This document shows, piece after piece, positions 51,192 to 59,986 of a stretch of 64,000 bases of DNA. The stretch is taken from positions 1-64,000 of the forward strand of contig RZZX01000002.1 of the NCBI GenBank assembly GCA_009929715.1. Reading direction: 5' to 3'. Under the pieces are notes generated by a model. That model had not been told where the DNA came from and searched no databases. It saw nothing but the letters and a program-made list of their open reading frames with translations. Each line of letters opens with the position of its first letter. Within the stretch, counting starts at the first letter, position 1. This stretch comes from Bacteroidia bacterium. Lineage in GTDB: Bacteria > Bacteroidota > Bacteroidia > Bacteroidales > Bacteroidaceae. Both the position numbers and the translations under genes were made by a program.

Positions 51192-51761
51192 GATAAGTAG
51201 AGGCATATAATCCTTGAGCGCTAGTCGGAGTTGCTTTAAGGCTTGTCCAATGCGATAATTGACAGTTTGCGGGGAAACGTTTAGTTTCTCCGCAATTTCT
51301 TTATGCGTCAGGTGTGCATTGCGGTTTAGTTCATACGCTTGTCTAAACTCCTGAGGGAGCTTTTCTATTGCTCTTTTGTAGAGGGCAAATAGTTCGTTTT
51401 GCAGATAGAAGTCGGGCGACGAGAACTCTTCTTGGTATTTATCGACAATCTCTTGGTGAACTTTTCGGCGCACCTCGAAATGCGTTATCCGATTGAGGGC
51501 TTTGTTTTTGACAATGGTAAACAACAAGGTGTGTAGCATAAGTTCCGGGATCAGGCTAGACCGGTTTTCCCAAAGCCAAATCATGGTTTCTTGTACAATC
51601 TCTTCAGATTCATCGAAGTCTACATATTGCGAGCAAAAGGCGCATAATCTCTTGAAATAGTGTCGGTAGATGGCATCAAACATCTTTTCATCATTTGCTT
51701 TTAGGGCTTGAATGATGTGCTTATTGTATTCTGGTTCTATCGATTGTGTTTGAATTTTCAT
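51168..51761 (-). CDS. ECF-type RNA polymerase sigma-70 factor
   Basis: This is a 197-residue extracytoplasmic-function sigma factor of the Bacteroidota FecI/SusX type. Region 2 is YRHYFKRLCAFCSQYVDFDESEEIVQETMIWLWENR, and region 4 carries the helix-turn-helix LTHKEIAEKLNVSPQTVNYRIGQALKQLR. The ATG at 51761 is preferred over 51788, which would lie at the promoter. It is divergent from the FecR-like gene and convergent with GH97. Confidence 0.92.
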   Translation of the reverse strand: MKIQTQSIEPEYNKHIIQALKANDEKMFDAIYRHYFKRLCAFCSQYVDFDESEEIVQETMIWLWENRSSLIPELMLHTLLFTIVKNKALNRITHFEVRRKVHQEIVDKYQEEFSSPDFYLQNELFALYKRAIEKLPQEFRQAYELNRNAHLTHKEIAEKLNVSPQTVNYRIGQALKQLRLALKDYMPLLILFGYWPK

Positions 51762-51785
51762 TGAAATAAGTGCTTTTGCGTTAGG

Positions 51786-51793
51786 CAAATGTA
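51786..51793 (-). promoter_or_regulatory. Promoter -7 element of the ECF sigma gene
   Basis: On the minus strand this reads TACATTTG, 24 bases before the ATG at 51761. Confidence 0.5.
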
Positions 51794-51848
51794 AGCAATG
51801 TTATAGAAAAATAAAATAATAGAGACTTTTTTTGTTGTCTGGGTTTAG

Positions 51849-51856
51849 TATCTTTG
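51849..51856 (+). promoter_or_regulatory. Promoter -7 element of the FecR gene
   Basis: TATCTTTG lies 49 bases before the ATG at 51906. It is divergent from the sigma promoter, 55 bases away. Confidence 0.55.
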
Positions 51857-51905
51857 TCGTAATAACTGTTTTATTTATAAAGCCTAGCTTGTGGAGTTTA
51901 AAAAT

Positions 51906-52907
51906 ATGGATGAATCACTCTTATTAAAGTATTTAAAGCATCAAGGAAGTGAAGAGGATTTTCAAAAGGTGGAAGCCTGGTGTGAGCAGTCGCCCGAAAA
52001 CCGGAAGGTCCTTGAACAGCTTTATTATCTTCAGTTCGTCGGAACACGTGTGGAAGCGATGGAGCAGGCCGATACGGAGCAGTCGCTGTGTGACTTGAAA
52101 GCACGGATGCATAGGCGCGGCAACAGCCGTTCATCGGCGCCCTCTTCTTGGTGGAGTGGACGAAAAACATGGATGCCTCTTGCTGTGGCTTTTCTTGCTG
52201 GGCTTCTCTTTATGGGGGGGCTTGGTTGGGGTTGGTTTTCTGGCCGGATGGAACGTTATGCGGTGCTGACTGACCCTGGGCAGCGGGCGCAAGTGGTGCT
52301 GCCTGATGGTAGTAAGGTTTGGCTCAATTCATCGACCAAGCTAACTTATAAGCACTCTTTTTTTAGTCGGGAACGTTTAGTCGATCTTACCGGTGAGGCT
52401 TACTTCGAGGTGGCTCACGAGGATGCCCATCCGTTTATTGTTAACGCTCGGAATATTCAAACGCATGTGCTTGGTACGCACTTCAACGTACGCGCCAGAC
52501 TGGATGAATCGACCGTGGTTACGACACTTTTCAAAGGAAAGGTTCGGGTAGACTCGCCGCTCAACAGTGAACAAGGAAAGGTGCTCAAACCTGGACAAAC
52601 GCTCTTGGTGAATGCTCAGAATTATCAAACAGAGTTGTTGGAGTATCCGTGCCCTGACGAAGTGTTGCTCTGGATTAAAGGGACTCTTCATTTTGAGCAA
52701 AAGACTTTGAAAGAGATTACCGAAACACTTGAACGACTGTATGATGTTCAGTTCATCTTTAAAGAGACGTCCATCCAACAAGAACGTTTTACGTGCGATT
52801 TTTCGACCGATATGAAACCAGAGGTTATCTTGTCTATCTTGGCACAGACGAACCGGTTGAAGTATGTTGCCCAAGGGCGTATCATTACACTTTCTAAAGC
52901 TCAGTAG
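51906..52907 (+). CDS. FecR-like anti-sigma factor
   Basis: This is a 333-residue single-pass inner-membrane anti-sigma/sigma regulator. The N-terminal cytoplasmic domain (about 1-85, LLLKYLKHQGSEEDFQKVEAW) binds the sigma factor, and a membrane helix sits at about 89-110. The periplasmic FecR domain follows (LPDGSKVWLNSSTKLTY, VDLTGEAYFEVAHEDAHPF), with a C-terminal DUF4974 (LKEITETLERLYDVQF). The GTG at 51891 is an alternative start. Unusually, no TonB-dependent transducer follows; the next gene is an antiporter on the other strand. Confidence 0.93.
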   Translation: MDESLLLKYLKHQGSEEDFQKVEAWCEQSPENRKVLEQLYYLQFVGTRVEAMEQADTEQSLCDLKARMHRRGNSRSSAPSSWWSGRKTWMPLAVAFLAGLLFMGGLGWGWFSGRMERYAVLTDPGQRAQVVLPDGSKVWLNSSTKLTYKHSFFSRERLVDLTGEAYFEVAHEDAHPFIVNARNIQTHVLGTHFNVRARLDESTVVTTLFKGKVRVDSPLNSEQGKVLKPGQTLLVNAQNYQTELLEYPCPDEVLLWIKGTLHFEQKTLKEITETLERLYDVQFIFKETSIQQERFTCDFSTDMKPEVILSILAQTNRLKYVAQGRIITLSKAQ

Positions 52908-52976
52908 TGGCTACTTCTGATTGTTTGTGTTCGACTTTTTGCTTACCCCGAGAAGTGATTCGGCGGGAGAAGGTAG

Positions 52977-54431
52977 CTATTCTTCTGTCTTGTTTTTCTC
53001 GGAAATAAGTAACAGCACATCGTTGGCTTTTAGTTTGAGCGAGCCGTTGGGAATCAAAAACTCTTCTCCTCGTTTAACAATCATGACGAGCGTTTTGGCT
53101 GGCAGATCCATAGTTTGGAGTGTGTCTGCCTTTTCAATCATCTCTTTAGTTACAAGGATACTAGATAGATCACTATCGATCTCTTCTGGAAGTTCCACGC
53201 CAAAGGTGTGGTTCGACTCTTCAAATGGCACAGAGAGCTTTAAGAGTTTAGCGACAGCCGAGACAGTCGTTCCTTGTAGGATTAAGGATAGGATGGTTAT
53301 GAAGAAAACAATGTTGAAGATGAGTCCGGAACCTTCTACGTTGGCTACTACCGGGTAGGTGGCGAAGATGATAGGTACGGCTCCGCGAAGGCCCACCCAC
53401 GATAGAAATAGACGGGATTTAAAGGTGATTTTCCGGAAAGGTAGCAGGGACAGAAAGATGCTTAGTGGACGAGCCACTAGGATCATAAAAACGCCTATCA
53501 GTAAGGCTACGAGGGCTACTTCAAGCATCTCGTGTGGGTTCACTAATAAGCCTAAACAGAGAAACATGATTATCTGAAACAGCCACGAGAGCCCGTTCAA
53601 AAAGGTGTCGATCTCTTTCCGGTGGATGATTTTGTGGTTACCCACCATCATGCCGGCAATATAGACTGCCAAGTAGCCGTTGCCATGAAGCAGATCAGTG
53701 ATAGCAAACGTGAAGAAAATAAAAGCGAGTAAGAGGATGGGGTAAAGTGATTCGTTGTCGATATTTATTTTATTGAGTATATATATAGCTAGCTTGCCTA
53801 GTAAATAACCGCCTGCTGCACCAACGATGAATTGAACCACAAAAGACCAAGCAATGGTGGAGGTGGCCATCCCCGAGGAGTTAATGACCTGAATGATGAC
53901 AATGGTGAGCATATAAGCCATCGGGTCGTTACTGCCACTTTCAAGTTCCAACATGGGCCGAAGGTGGTGTCTCAGATTTATTTTCTGTGAGCGTAGGATG
54001 GCAAAGACTGAAGCAGAATCGGTAGACGACATGGTGGCTGCAAGAAGCAAAGAGGTGGTCAGTGGCATGGCGATGTTGCTCCAGCTCATGCCCGAAAGCC
54101 ACCAGATAAAGAGGCCGGTGAAAAGTGCCGTGAGCAGTACACCTACCGTAGAGAGAACGATGCCAGGCCCTAAGATAGGTCTGACTTCTTGAAATTTCGT
54201 ATCCATCCCACCAGTAAAAAGAATCACACTTAAAGCGATCATCCCGATAAATTGTGCCTCTTTGGCATTATTAAATTGAAGACCGAGCCCATCACTCCCA
54301 AAGAACATGCCTACGAGTAAGAAGAGAAGGAGGGCCGGCACACCGAACCGGTAGCCCGTTTTTCCAGCCAAAATGCTGACAAAGAGTAGTATGGATCCGA
54401 TGAGTAAACTGTTTTCTGCTGTAAATATCAT
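52977..54431 (-). CDS. Potassium/proton antiporter (CvrA/NhaP2-like)
   Basis: This is a 484-residue CPA1-family antiporter with about 12 membrane helices. SSTDSASVFAILRS and ELESGSNDPMAYMLT are the conserved core helices carrying the ion-binding Asp residues. LSWVGLRGAVPIIFATYPV is a further family block, and a C-terminal cytoplasmic TrkA-C-like domain (about 400-480) is present. It probably exports K+ in exchange for H+ in pH or osmotic control. It is a single-gene unit. Confidence 0.92.
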   Translation of the reverse strand: MIFTAENSLLIGSILLFVSILAGKTGYRFGVPALLLFLLVGMFFGSDGLGLQFNNAKEAQFIGMIALSVILFTGGMDTKFQEVRPILGPGIVLSTVGVLLTALFTGLFIWWLSGMSWSNIAMPLTTSLLLAATMSSTDSASVFAILRSQKINLRHHLRPMLELESGSNDPMAYMLTIVIIQVINSSGMATSTIAWSFVVQFIVGAAGGYLLGKLAIYILNKINIDNESLYPILLLAFIFFTFAITDLLHGNGYLAVYIAGMMVGNHKIIHRKEIDTFLNGLSWLFQIIMFLCLGLLVNPHEMLEVALVALLIGVFMILVARPLSIFLSLLPFRKITFKSRLFLSWVGLRGAVPIIFATYPVVANVEGSGLIFNIVFFITILSLILQGTTVSAVAKLLKLSVPFEESNHTFGVELPEEIDSDLSSILVTKEMIEKADTLQTMDLPAKTLVMIVKRGEEFLIPNGSLKLKANDVLLLISEKNKTEE

Positions 54432-54615
54432 AATCGAAGTTTGTTTAGGGTTAAAAACGGATCCTGTTTTAATGCGAGATTAAATGTGGAGACGTTTCGG
54501 ATGAATGGGGTTGCCCGCTATTTTTTAAGTAGCACGAAGTTAGTCATTGAACCGAAAAAAAGAAAGAAATGTCGCTATTTAAGTGAAAAAAGAGGGTTAA
54601 ATAAACTGAAATAGT

Positions 54616-54623
54616 TATTTTTG
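54616..54623 (+). promoter_or_regulatory. Promoter -7 element of uraA
   Basis: TATTTTTG followed by C lies 21 bases before the ATG at 54645. Confidence 0.6.
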
Positions 54624-54644
54624 CATTCAAATAACTAAATACTT

Positions 54645-55826
54645 ATGGATTCGAACAACCTTTCTCCTTTTCGTAAAGGGGTGGTCGGCGTACAGTTCCT
54701 TTTTGTGGCTTTTGGGGCCACAGTACTCGTCCCTCTGTTAGTGGGTCTTGACCCGTCGGCGGCTTTATTTACAGCCGGTATTGGTACTTTAATTTTTCAT
54801 GCCGTGACGCGCGGCAAGGTTCCTATTTTCTTAGGAAGTAGTTTCGCTTTTATTGCGCCTATTGTTAAGGCTACAGAGCTTTACGGACTTGCTGGCACGC
54901 TATCGGGTATGCTTGGAGTTGCGTTGGTCTACTTTGTGATGAGTGCCTTGGTGAAATGGCAGGGGGTTAAACTGATTGAACGCCTTTTTCCTTCGGTGGT
55001 TATCGGTCCTGTGATTATCTTGATTGGGTTATCGCTTGCTGGTACGGGCGTCACGATGGCCAAAGAAAACTGGGTGCTTGCTTTGGTCTCCTTGGTAACA
55101 GCTGTTGTGGTATCGATGAAAGCCAAAGGGCTTTTAAAGTTGATTCCTATCTTTGCAGGCATCGTTGTTGGCTACGTCGTGGCTTGTTTGGGGTACGGCA
55201 TTGATTTCACGGGAGTGCGAGATGCTGCTTGGATCGGCTTACCGCAATTTGTGTTCCCAGTTTTTTCGTGGGAGCCTATTTTGTATATGATTCCCGTGGC
55301 TATCGCTCCTGTTATTGAACATATCGGTGATGTTTATGTGGTTAATACCGTCACTGGCAAGGATTTTGTGAAGGATCCCGGCTTACACCGGACGTTGCTT
55401 GGCGACGGATTGGCTTGTTTGGCAGCTGGTTTCTTGGGTGGCCCTCCTGTGACTACTTATTCAGAGGTGACTGGTGCGATGTCTTTGACTAAGATAACTA
55501 ATCCACAAGTGATTCGTATTGCTGCTATCACGGCGATTATCTTTTCGGTTATTGGTAAGATAAGTGCCTTGTTGAAATCCATTCCAAGTGCTGTGTTGGG
55601 TGGTATTATGTTGCTGCTTTTTGGAACCATCGCTTGTGCCGGTATTGCCAACTTGGTGAATAGTTGCATCGATTTGAGTCGTACGCGAAACATTGTCATT
55701 GTATCACTGACTCTGACTATCGGTCTTGGTGGTGCAGTCTTATCGTGGGGACAATTCTCTTTGTCTGGCATTGGATTAGCAGCTCTCGTTGGCGTGGTTT
55801 TAAATCTTGTGCTGCCGAAAGACTAG
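54645..55826 (+). CDS. uraA: Uracil permease (UraA, NCS2 family)
   Basis: This is a 393-residue inner-membrane uracil:proton symporter. QFLFVAFGATVLVPLLVGLDPS, FLGSSFAFIAPI (TM3 half-helix), VAIAPVIEHIGDVYVVN (TM8 Glu) and GGPPVTTYSEVTGAMSLTKI (TM10 half-helix Glu) are hallmark UraA segments. About 14 hydrophobic segments are seen. It is a single-gene unit ending before a strong terminator at 56024. Confidence 0.93.
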   Translation: MDSNNLSPFRKGVVGVQFLFVAFGATVLVPLLVGLDPSAALFTAGIGTLIFHAVTRGKVPIFLGSSFAFIAPIVKATELYGLAGTLSGMLGVALVYFVMSALVKWQGVKLIERLFPSVVIGPVIILIGLSLAGTGVTMAKENWVLALVSLVTAVVVSMKAKGLLKLIPIFAGIVVGYVVACLGYGIDFTGVRDAAWIGLPQFVFPVFSWEPILYMIPVAIAPVIEHIGDVYVVNTVTGKDFVKDPGLHRTLLGDGLACLAAGFLGGPPVTTYSEVTGAMSLTKITNPQVIRIAAITAIIFSVIGKISALLKSIPSAVLGGIMLLLFGTIACAGIANLVNSCIDLSRTRNIVIVSLTLTIGLGGAVLSWGQFSLSGIGLAALVGVVLNLVLPKD

Positions 55827-55965
55827 TTATTTATAGCTGGGATTAATTCCTTTTTTTTAACCAACACGATGCGGGTTTTGCTAAAGTTTTCGGGAATACC
55901 ATACTCCTTTGCTTCTGCAGCAATCTGAACGTTACGTTCTGTGCTGCTCTTCCTGCTTCAAACAG
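55823..55965 (-). pseudogene. Possible degraded gene fragment
   Basis: On the minus strand this stretch encodes about 45 codons with protein-like composition (NVQIAAEAKEYGIP, then ENFSKTRIVLVKKKEL) ending in TAG at 55823. Upstream the same frame meets TGA, while a neighbouring frame continues with TLFEAGRAAQ, which suggests a frameshifted C-terminal remnant. The parent gene is not recognised. No start codon or promoter is present. Confidence 0.35.
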
Positions 55966-56023
55966 AGTTGGAGTTGAATTAGAGGAAAATAATAATTGCC
56001 CTAATATTGGAAAAGGGCATAAG

Positions 56024-56064
56024 ACTAAGCGTGAAGCCGATTTGGAATCACGCTTAGTTTTTTT
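56024..56064 (+). terminator. Intrinsic terminator downstream of uraA
   Basis: ACTAAGCGTGA (56024-56034) pairs perfectly with TCACGCTTAGT (56048-56058) and is followed by seven T. A smaller GCCCT/AGGGC hairpin precedes it (55998-56017). Confidence 0.88.
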
Positions 56065-56102
56065 ATCACTCTTTTTGCTTTTGTCTCTTTTTTCAACTCT
56101 AC

Positions 56103-56792
56103 TTAGAACAACTGAAATTTGACACCGAACGATAAACTTAGGTAGTCGCTTGGCTTCAGAGAACTATTCGTTGCGGCACTTACCACATAGAGATCGCATG
56201 TACTGATTTCATAAAAGAGAGTCATCTCTTTGGCAAAAAAACGTTTAGGTGAATCAATCTTGTACGTGAGCCGTTGCCCTAAGAAGACATGTGTTCGGAT
56301 CTTACTCGAAAAGCCATAATACCCTCGTGGGTATCTTTCCGGTTCTTTGACCCAAAACTCATCACCAAATACAGTGTTGAAGTAGAGGCCACATTCCAGA
56401 GGCTCAGCCGAGATATTTTTGCCTAAACAGACGCTCCATGGGATGTAGTTTTGTTTGAGCGTCATGGCGATTTTCGCTCTTTGAGAAGAGTAGGTGGGGA
56501 TAAACCCAAAAAGCCAATCTGTTTCCCATTGGTTATGCTTACCATAATCCCAACCCATTCCCATAGAGAGTAGTCCCATGTTGCCAGCAAATTGTAGTTT
56601 GCTGTGTGTGGGGATCAGTTTTTCCCAATGTTTACGGTAGCGTTCTACACGTCGGTCGTACCGATTAACAGACGCATTGGGTGTTACTTCTGTATCCATG
56701 TATTTATTCTCTGTTGGTTCATTGGCTTGGATAAAACCAGATAAACAGATTAAGTCCATCACGAGGAACATTTTAAAAAGGGACCACTTCAT
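56103..56792 (-). CDS. Putative outer-membrane beta-barrel protein
   Basis: This is a 229-residue exported protein of no recognised family. A signal peptide (about 1-23, ending FIQANE) precedes a short charged segment (YDRRVERYRKHWEKLIPTHSKLQFAG). The remainder alternates in a way typical of beta-strands (GNMGLLSMGMGWDYG, TDWLFGFIPTY, CGLYFNTVFGDEFW, THVFLGQRLTYKI) and ends in SLSFGVKFQLF, a C-terminal Phe signature for BAM-inserted barrels. It overlaps the phosphoesterase gene by 20 bases, so the two are translationally coupled and probably act together. Confidence 0.7.
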   Translation of the reverse strand: MKWSLFKMFLVMDLICLSGFIQANEPTENKYMDTEVTPNASVNRYDRRVERYRKHWEKLIPTHSKLQFAGNMGLLSMGMGWDYGKHNQWETDWLFGFIPTYSSQRAKIAMTLKQNYIPWSVCLGKNISAEPLECGLYFNTVFGDEFWVKEPERYPRGYYGFSSKIRTHVFLGQRLTYKIDSPKRFFAKEMTLFYEISTCDLYVVSAATNSSLKPSDYLSLSFGVKFQLF

Positions 56793-57576
56793 AAGTATAG
56801 CCGTTGGGGGTTATGGTGAAACATAAATAACTGCGACCTTTCATGCAGTCGCTTTGATAATAAAGTATCCCATCATTAAAAAGATCATTTACACTGACGC
56901 CGTGTCCATGGGCTACTGTACAGAATTGTAGGCCGGGATATTGTTTGATACAGTAGTGGAAATACTTTGCTACATTGTCATTGAACACATCGGAATAAGG
57001 GCGTGCATGCATGCTCACGACTGTTTTGTTGAACTCCTCTTTTCTGTTGCCCAACTCTTGTTCCATGAAGTTGCAGTCGGGTATCGGTTCTGAATAGTCG
57101 TACTCTAAAGCGTTGGTGTTGAGACACACAAATTTAACTTTTCCGGCAATGAAAGAGAAGTTTGTAGCACCGAATATGGCTTGGTAGGTATCTCTGCCCG
57201 TTCCCAAACAGTCGTGATTACCTATGATGACCACATAAGGAACGCGCAGTTTATTCATAATATCGCGCTGCCAAATAAACTCTTTCGTCACTCCAAAGTC
57301 ACTGATGTCGCCCCCGTGGATGACAAAATCAATATCATCTCGCCTATTTATGGCTCTGACAAAGGCGTTGGTCTCGTCATACCAACGTTGAGAATCCCCC
57401 ATCGTAACAAAGCGGATAGTTGTTTTGTTACGGCAGTTTTTCTCGATTTCTTTGATGTTGTGGGCGTTGACTTCACGTTCGCCAGTGATGTGTACGTCGT
57501 AAGGGTGATAATCAATCAATTCACATCCCGACAAACCAAATAGTAAGCCGAAGATGTATCCATACGTTTTTACCAT
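56773..57576 (-). CDS. Metallophosphoesterase lipoprotein
   Basis: This is a 267-residue exported lipoprotein (lipobox LSGC) with a calcineurin-like phosphoesterase domain. Metal motifs in order are FVTMGDSQRW, VIHGGDISDFG, IIGNHDCLG, SMHARPYSD and VAHGHGVS. The first motif is GDSQ rather than the usual DxH, and the last is GHG, so metal ligation may differ from the standard family. It is cotranscribed with the beta-barrel gene. Substrate is unknown; purple-acid-phosphatase-like or nucleotidase activities are options. Confidence 0.88.
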   Translation of the reverse strand: MVKTYGYIFGLLFGLSGCELIDYHPYDVHITGEREVNAHNIKEIEKNCRNKTTIRFVTMGDSQRWYDETNAFVRAINRRDDIDFVIHGGDISDFGVTKEFIWQRDIMNKLRVPYVVIIGNHDCLGTGRDTYQAIFGATNFSFIAGKVKFVCLNTNALEYDYSEPIPDCNFMEQELGNRKEEFNKTVVSMHARPYSDVFNDNVAKYFHYCIKQYPGLQFCTVAHGHGVSVNDLFNDGILYYQSDCMKGRSYLCFTITPNGYTYEVVPF

Positions 57577-57683
57577 GTTATTTTACCTTTTTATGAAAAC
57601 TAAATGCGAAGATAGAGTTTTCTCTTTGATGTTGTGCCAAAGAGGGGGCAAATAGGAAAAATAGAACAGTAAAAAGGTTTTTT

Positions 57684-59045
57684 TTATGGTTCTGTGTGAG
57701 TGGCTTCGGGGCTGTATTTTTTGATATAAATAAGGAGGCTGGCCATGGCGGTAAGGAAGGCCAACCCATCGGATACAGGCATACTCATCCAAATCCCTTT
57801 AAGGCCAAACCATTGCGGAAAGAGCATTAAGCAGGGTAAGAGGTAAACCAATTGTCGGGTGAGCGACAAGAAGATACTGATTTTAGCTTTCCCGATGCTT
57901 TGAAAGAAGTTGGATATGACAATTTGGACGCCAACGAATGGGAACATCAGTATGCAAATTCGCACCCCTTCTGCTGCCATATCGATGAGGGTGTTATTAT
58001 CTGTGAAAACGGCCGATACGGTATGTGGGAAAAGTTCGCAAATGACAAACCCACTGCTGGTGATGATTAATCCGGATAGAATGCCCAGGCGCAAGGTTTG
58101 TTTAACGCGGTGGTGTTGTTGTGCACCAAAATTGTAGCCGATGATGGGTTGCATGCCCATAGTTAGCCCGATCACAATCATGACATAAAGCGTGAGTAAA
58201 CGGTTGATGATGCCATAAGCTCCTATGGCCATATCGCCTCCATGGTGCTGTAGCCCGTTGTTAATGAGAATCACAATGGCGCAAGCGCACACATTCATCA
58301 GGAAGGGCGACATACCGATGGCAAAGATGTTTTGAACAATTTTTCTTTTCATGTGCCAGAAAGCACCTTCGAAATGAATCATGGTGTCTTTTCGCATAAA
58401 GTGGCTGATGACCCAAACCATACCGATGGTTTGAGAAATGACAGTTGCCGTAGCAGCCCCTCGCATTCCCCATTTCAGGTAGAAGATAAAGAGAGGAGCA
58501 AGGATGATGTTTGCAAAGACTGTAACCATCGATGTCAGCATCGCTTTTCTTGGATAACCAGTGGCGCGCATTAAGTTGTTAAGCCCAATCATGGTGTACG
58601 AGATAGGAGTACCTAAAAGGATGATTTGCATAAAGCTCCGGGCATAAGGCAGGGTATCATGGCTAGCTCCGAAAAAGAGCAGAATCTCATCGAGGAAGAT
58701 AAAAGAGAGGGTGCCAAAAAAAACCGAATTGGTTAGGCAAAGCATCAGGGTGTGCGATAGGATTTCGGTGGCTCCCTTGACATCTTTTTGTCCTAAGCGG
58801 ATAGAGGCGAGTGTTGATCCACCAGCCGATACGAGCATACAAAAGGCGATGACTAGATTCATGAGCGGAAAGCTTACAGCCAAACCGGCAATAGCGATTG
58901 CTCCAACACCATGACCGATAAAAATACTGTCGATGATGTTGTACATAGAAGTTAGTGTCATGCCGATAATGGCCGGAACGGAGTATTCTAAGAGTAGTTT
59001 GCCAATGCGCTCTGTTCCTAGAATATGTGGGTTATTCTTATTCAT
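57684..59045 (-). CDS. MATE family efflux transporter
   Basis: This is a 453-residue, 12-helix multidrug and toxin extrusion family exporter. LLLEYSVPAIIGMTLTSMYNIIDSIFIGHGVGAIAIAGLAVSFP is the typical first half, and GMQPIIGYNFGAQQHHRVKQTLR the second-half signature. Substrates are probably cationic drugs or flavin-like compounds, coupled to Na+ or H+. It is a single-gene unit with a promoter at 59098. Confidence 0.93.
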   Translation of the reverse strand: MNKNNPHILGTERIGKLLLEYSVPAIIGMTLTSMYNIIDSIFIGHGVGAIAIAGLAVSFPLMNLVIAFCMLVSAGGSTLASIRLGQKDVKGATEILSHTLMLCLTNSVFFGTLSFIFLDEILLFFGASHDTLPYARSFMQIILLGTPISYTMIGLNNLMRATGYPRKAMLTSMVTVFANIILAPLFIFYLKWGMRGAATATVISQTIGMVWVISHFMRKDTMIHFEGAFWHMKRKIVQNIFAIGMSPFLMNVCACAIVILINNGLQHHGGDMAIGAYGIINRLLTLYVMIVIGLTMGMQPIIGYNFGAQQHHRVKQTLRLGILSGLIITSSGFVICELFPHTVSAVFTDNNTLIDMAAEGVRICILMFPFVGVQIVISNFFQSIGKAKISIFLSLTRQLVYLLPCLMLFPQWFGLKGIWMSMPVSDGLAFLTAMASLLIYIKKYSPEATHTEP

Positions 59046-59097
59046 TCAATGGGTGTTACAATGTTGTGTGAGTTGTTATTTTCTCTTTTTGGTGCGA

Positions 59098-59105
59098 CAA
59101 AGGTA
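59098..59105 (-). promoter_or_regulatory. Promoter -7 element of the MATE gene
   Basis: On the minus strand this reads TACCTTTG, 52 bases before the ATG at 59045. Confidence 0.55.
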
Positions 59106-59180
59106 CGAATTATTTGTCTGCTTGGTTAATATTTCGGAACTTTGCATTTATTATTAACGTTTATAAAGAGAGGCTAATTT

Positions 59181-59831
59181 ATGAGTTTATCGAACGAAAA
59201 GGTGGTGGCGTTATTCGATTTTGATGGCGTTATTATGGATACAGAATCACAATATACTGTTTTTTGGAATAGAATGGGACGTGAGTATCTGCAAGTTGAA
59301 AATTTCGGTCCTGGCATTAAAGGGCAGACTATGATGCAGATTTATGAGCGTTATTTTAAAGAAAAGAAGGAGGAGCAGAAAGTTATTAGTCAGTTGCTGT
59401 ATCAGTACGAGCGGGAGATGACCTATAATTACATACCGGGTGTGGTCGACTTTATTGAGGATCTCAAACGGCAAGGGGCTAGGGTAGCCATCGTTACGAG
59501 TTCCGATGAGACGAAGATGGGTACTATTTATTCGTTTCATCCGGAGTTGAGGGAACTGACAGAACGGGTGCTGACCGGTGAGATGTTTACGCGTTCCAAG
59601 CCAGCTCCAGATTGTTTCTTGTTGGGTATGGAGTTGCTAGGTGGAACACCAGAGTGTACCTATGTTTTCGAGGATTCGTTTCATGGTTTGCAAGCAGGCA
59701 TGGATTCGGGGGCAACAGTTATTGGACTTGCCACAACCAATTCGCGCGATAGCATTGTCGATAAGGCGCATTTTGTTATTGATGACTTCCGCGAAATGAC
59801 TTTCGATAAGTTGGTGGCGATGAGGCATTAA
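59181..59831 (+). CDS. HAD-superfamily phosphatase (beta-PGM-like)
   Basis: This is a 216-residue cytoplasmic haloacid-dehalogenase-like hydrolase, subfamily I with an alpha-helical cap. Motif I is FDFDGVIMDTES (nucleophile Asp), motif II VAIVTSSDE, motif III SKPAPD and motif IV VFEDSFHGLQAG. The family covers beta-phosphoglucomutase and small sugar-phosphate phosphatases; the substrate is not resolved. A near-consensus GAACTTTGC promoter lies about 40 bases upstream. Confidence 0.9.
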   Translation: MSLSNEKVVALFDFDGVIMDTESQYTVFWNRMGREYLQVENFGPGIKGQTMMQIYERYFKEKKEEQKVISQLLYQYEREMTYNYIPGVVDFIEDLKRQGARVAIVTSSDETKMGTIYSFHPELRELTERVLTGEMFTRSKPAPDCFLLGMELLGGTPECTYVFEDSFHGLQAGMDSGATVIGLATTNSRDSIVDKAHFVIDDFREMTFDKLVAMRH

Positions 59832-59915
59832 TTTGTTTCTCTTGATACTGAGTGCCTTGGGCGAGGGACTATTGAAAACTTTATGGTTTCTTTGTTTGTT
59901 CTTAATTAAATGTTG

Positions 59916-59923
59916 TAACTTTG
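59916..59923 (+). promoter_or_regulatory. Promoter -7 element of panB
   Basis: TAACTTTG followed by C, with TTTG at 59891-59894 giving a 21-base spacer, lies 63 bases before the panB ATG. Confidence 0.65.
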
Positions 59924-59986
59924 CAGCCAATTTTTATTTTGATGGAATTTACTTATAATTTATAACTCACAAAATTTAATAAAGAC

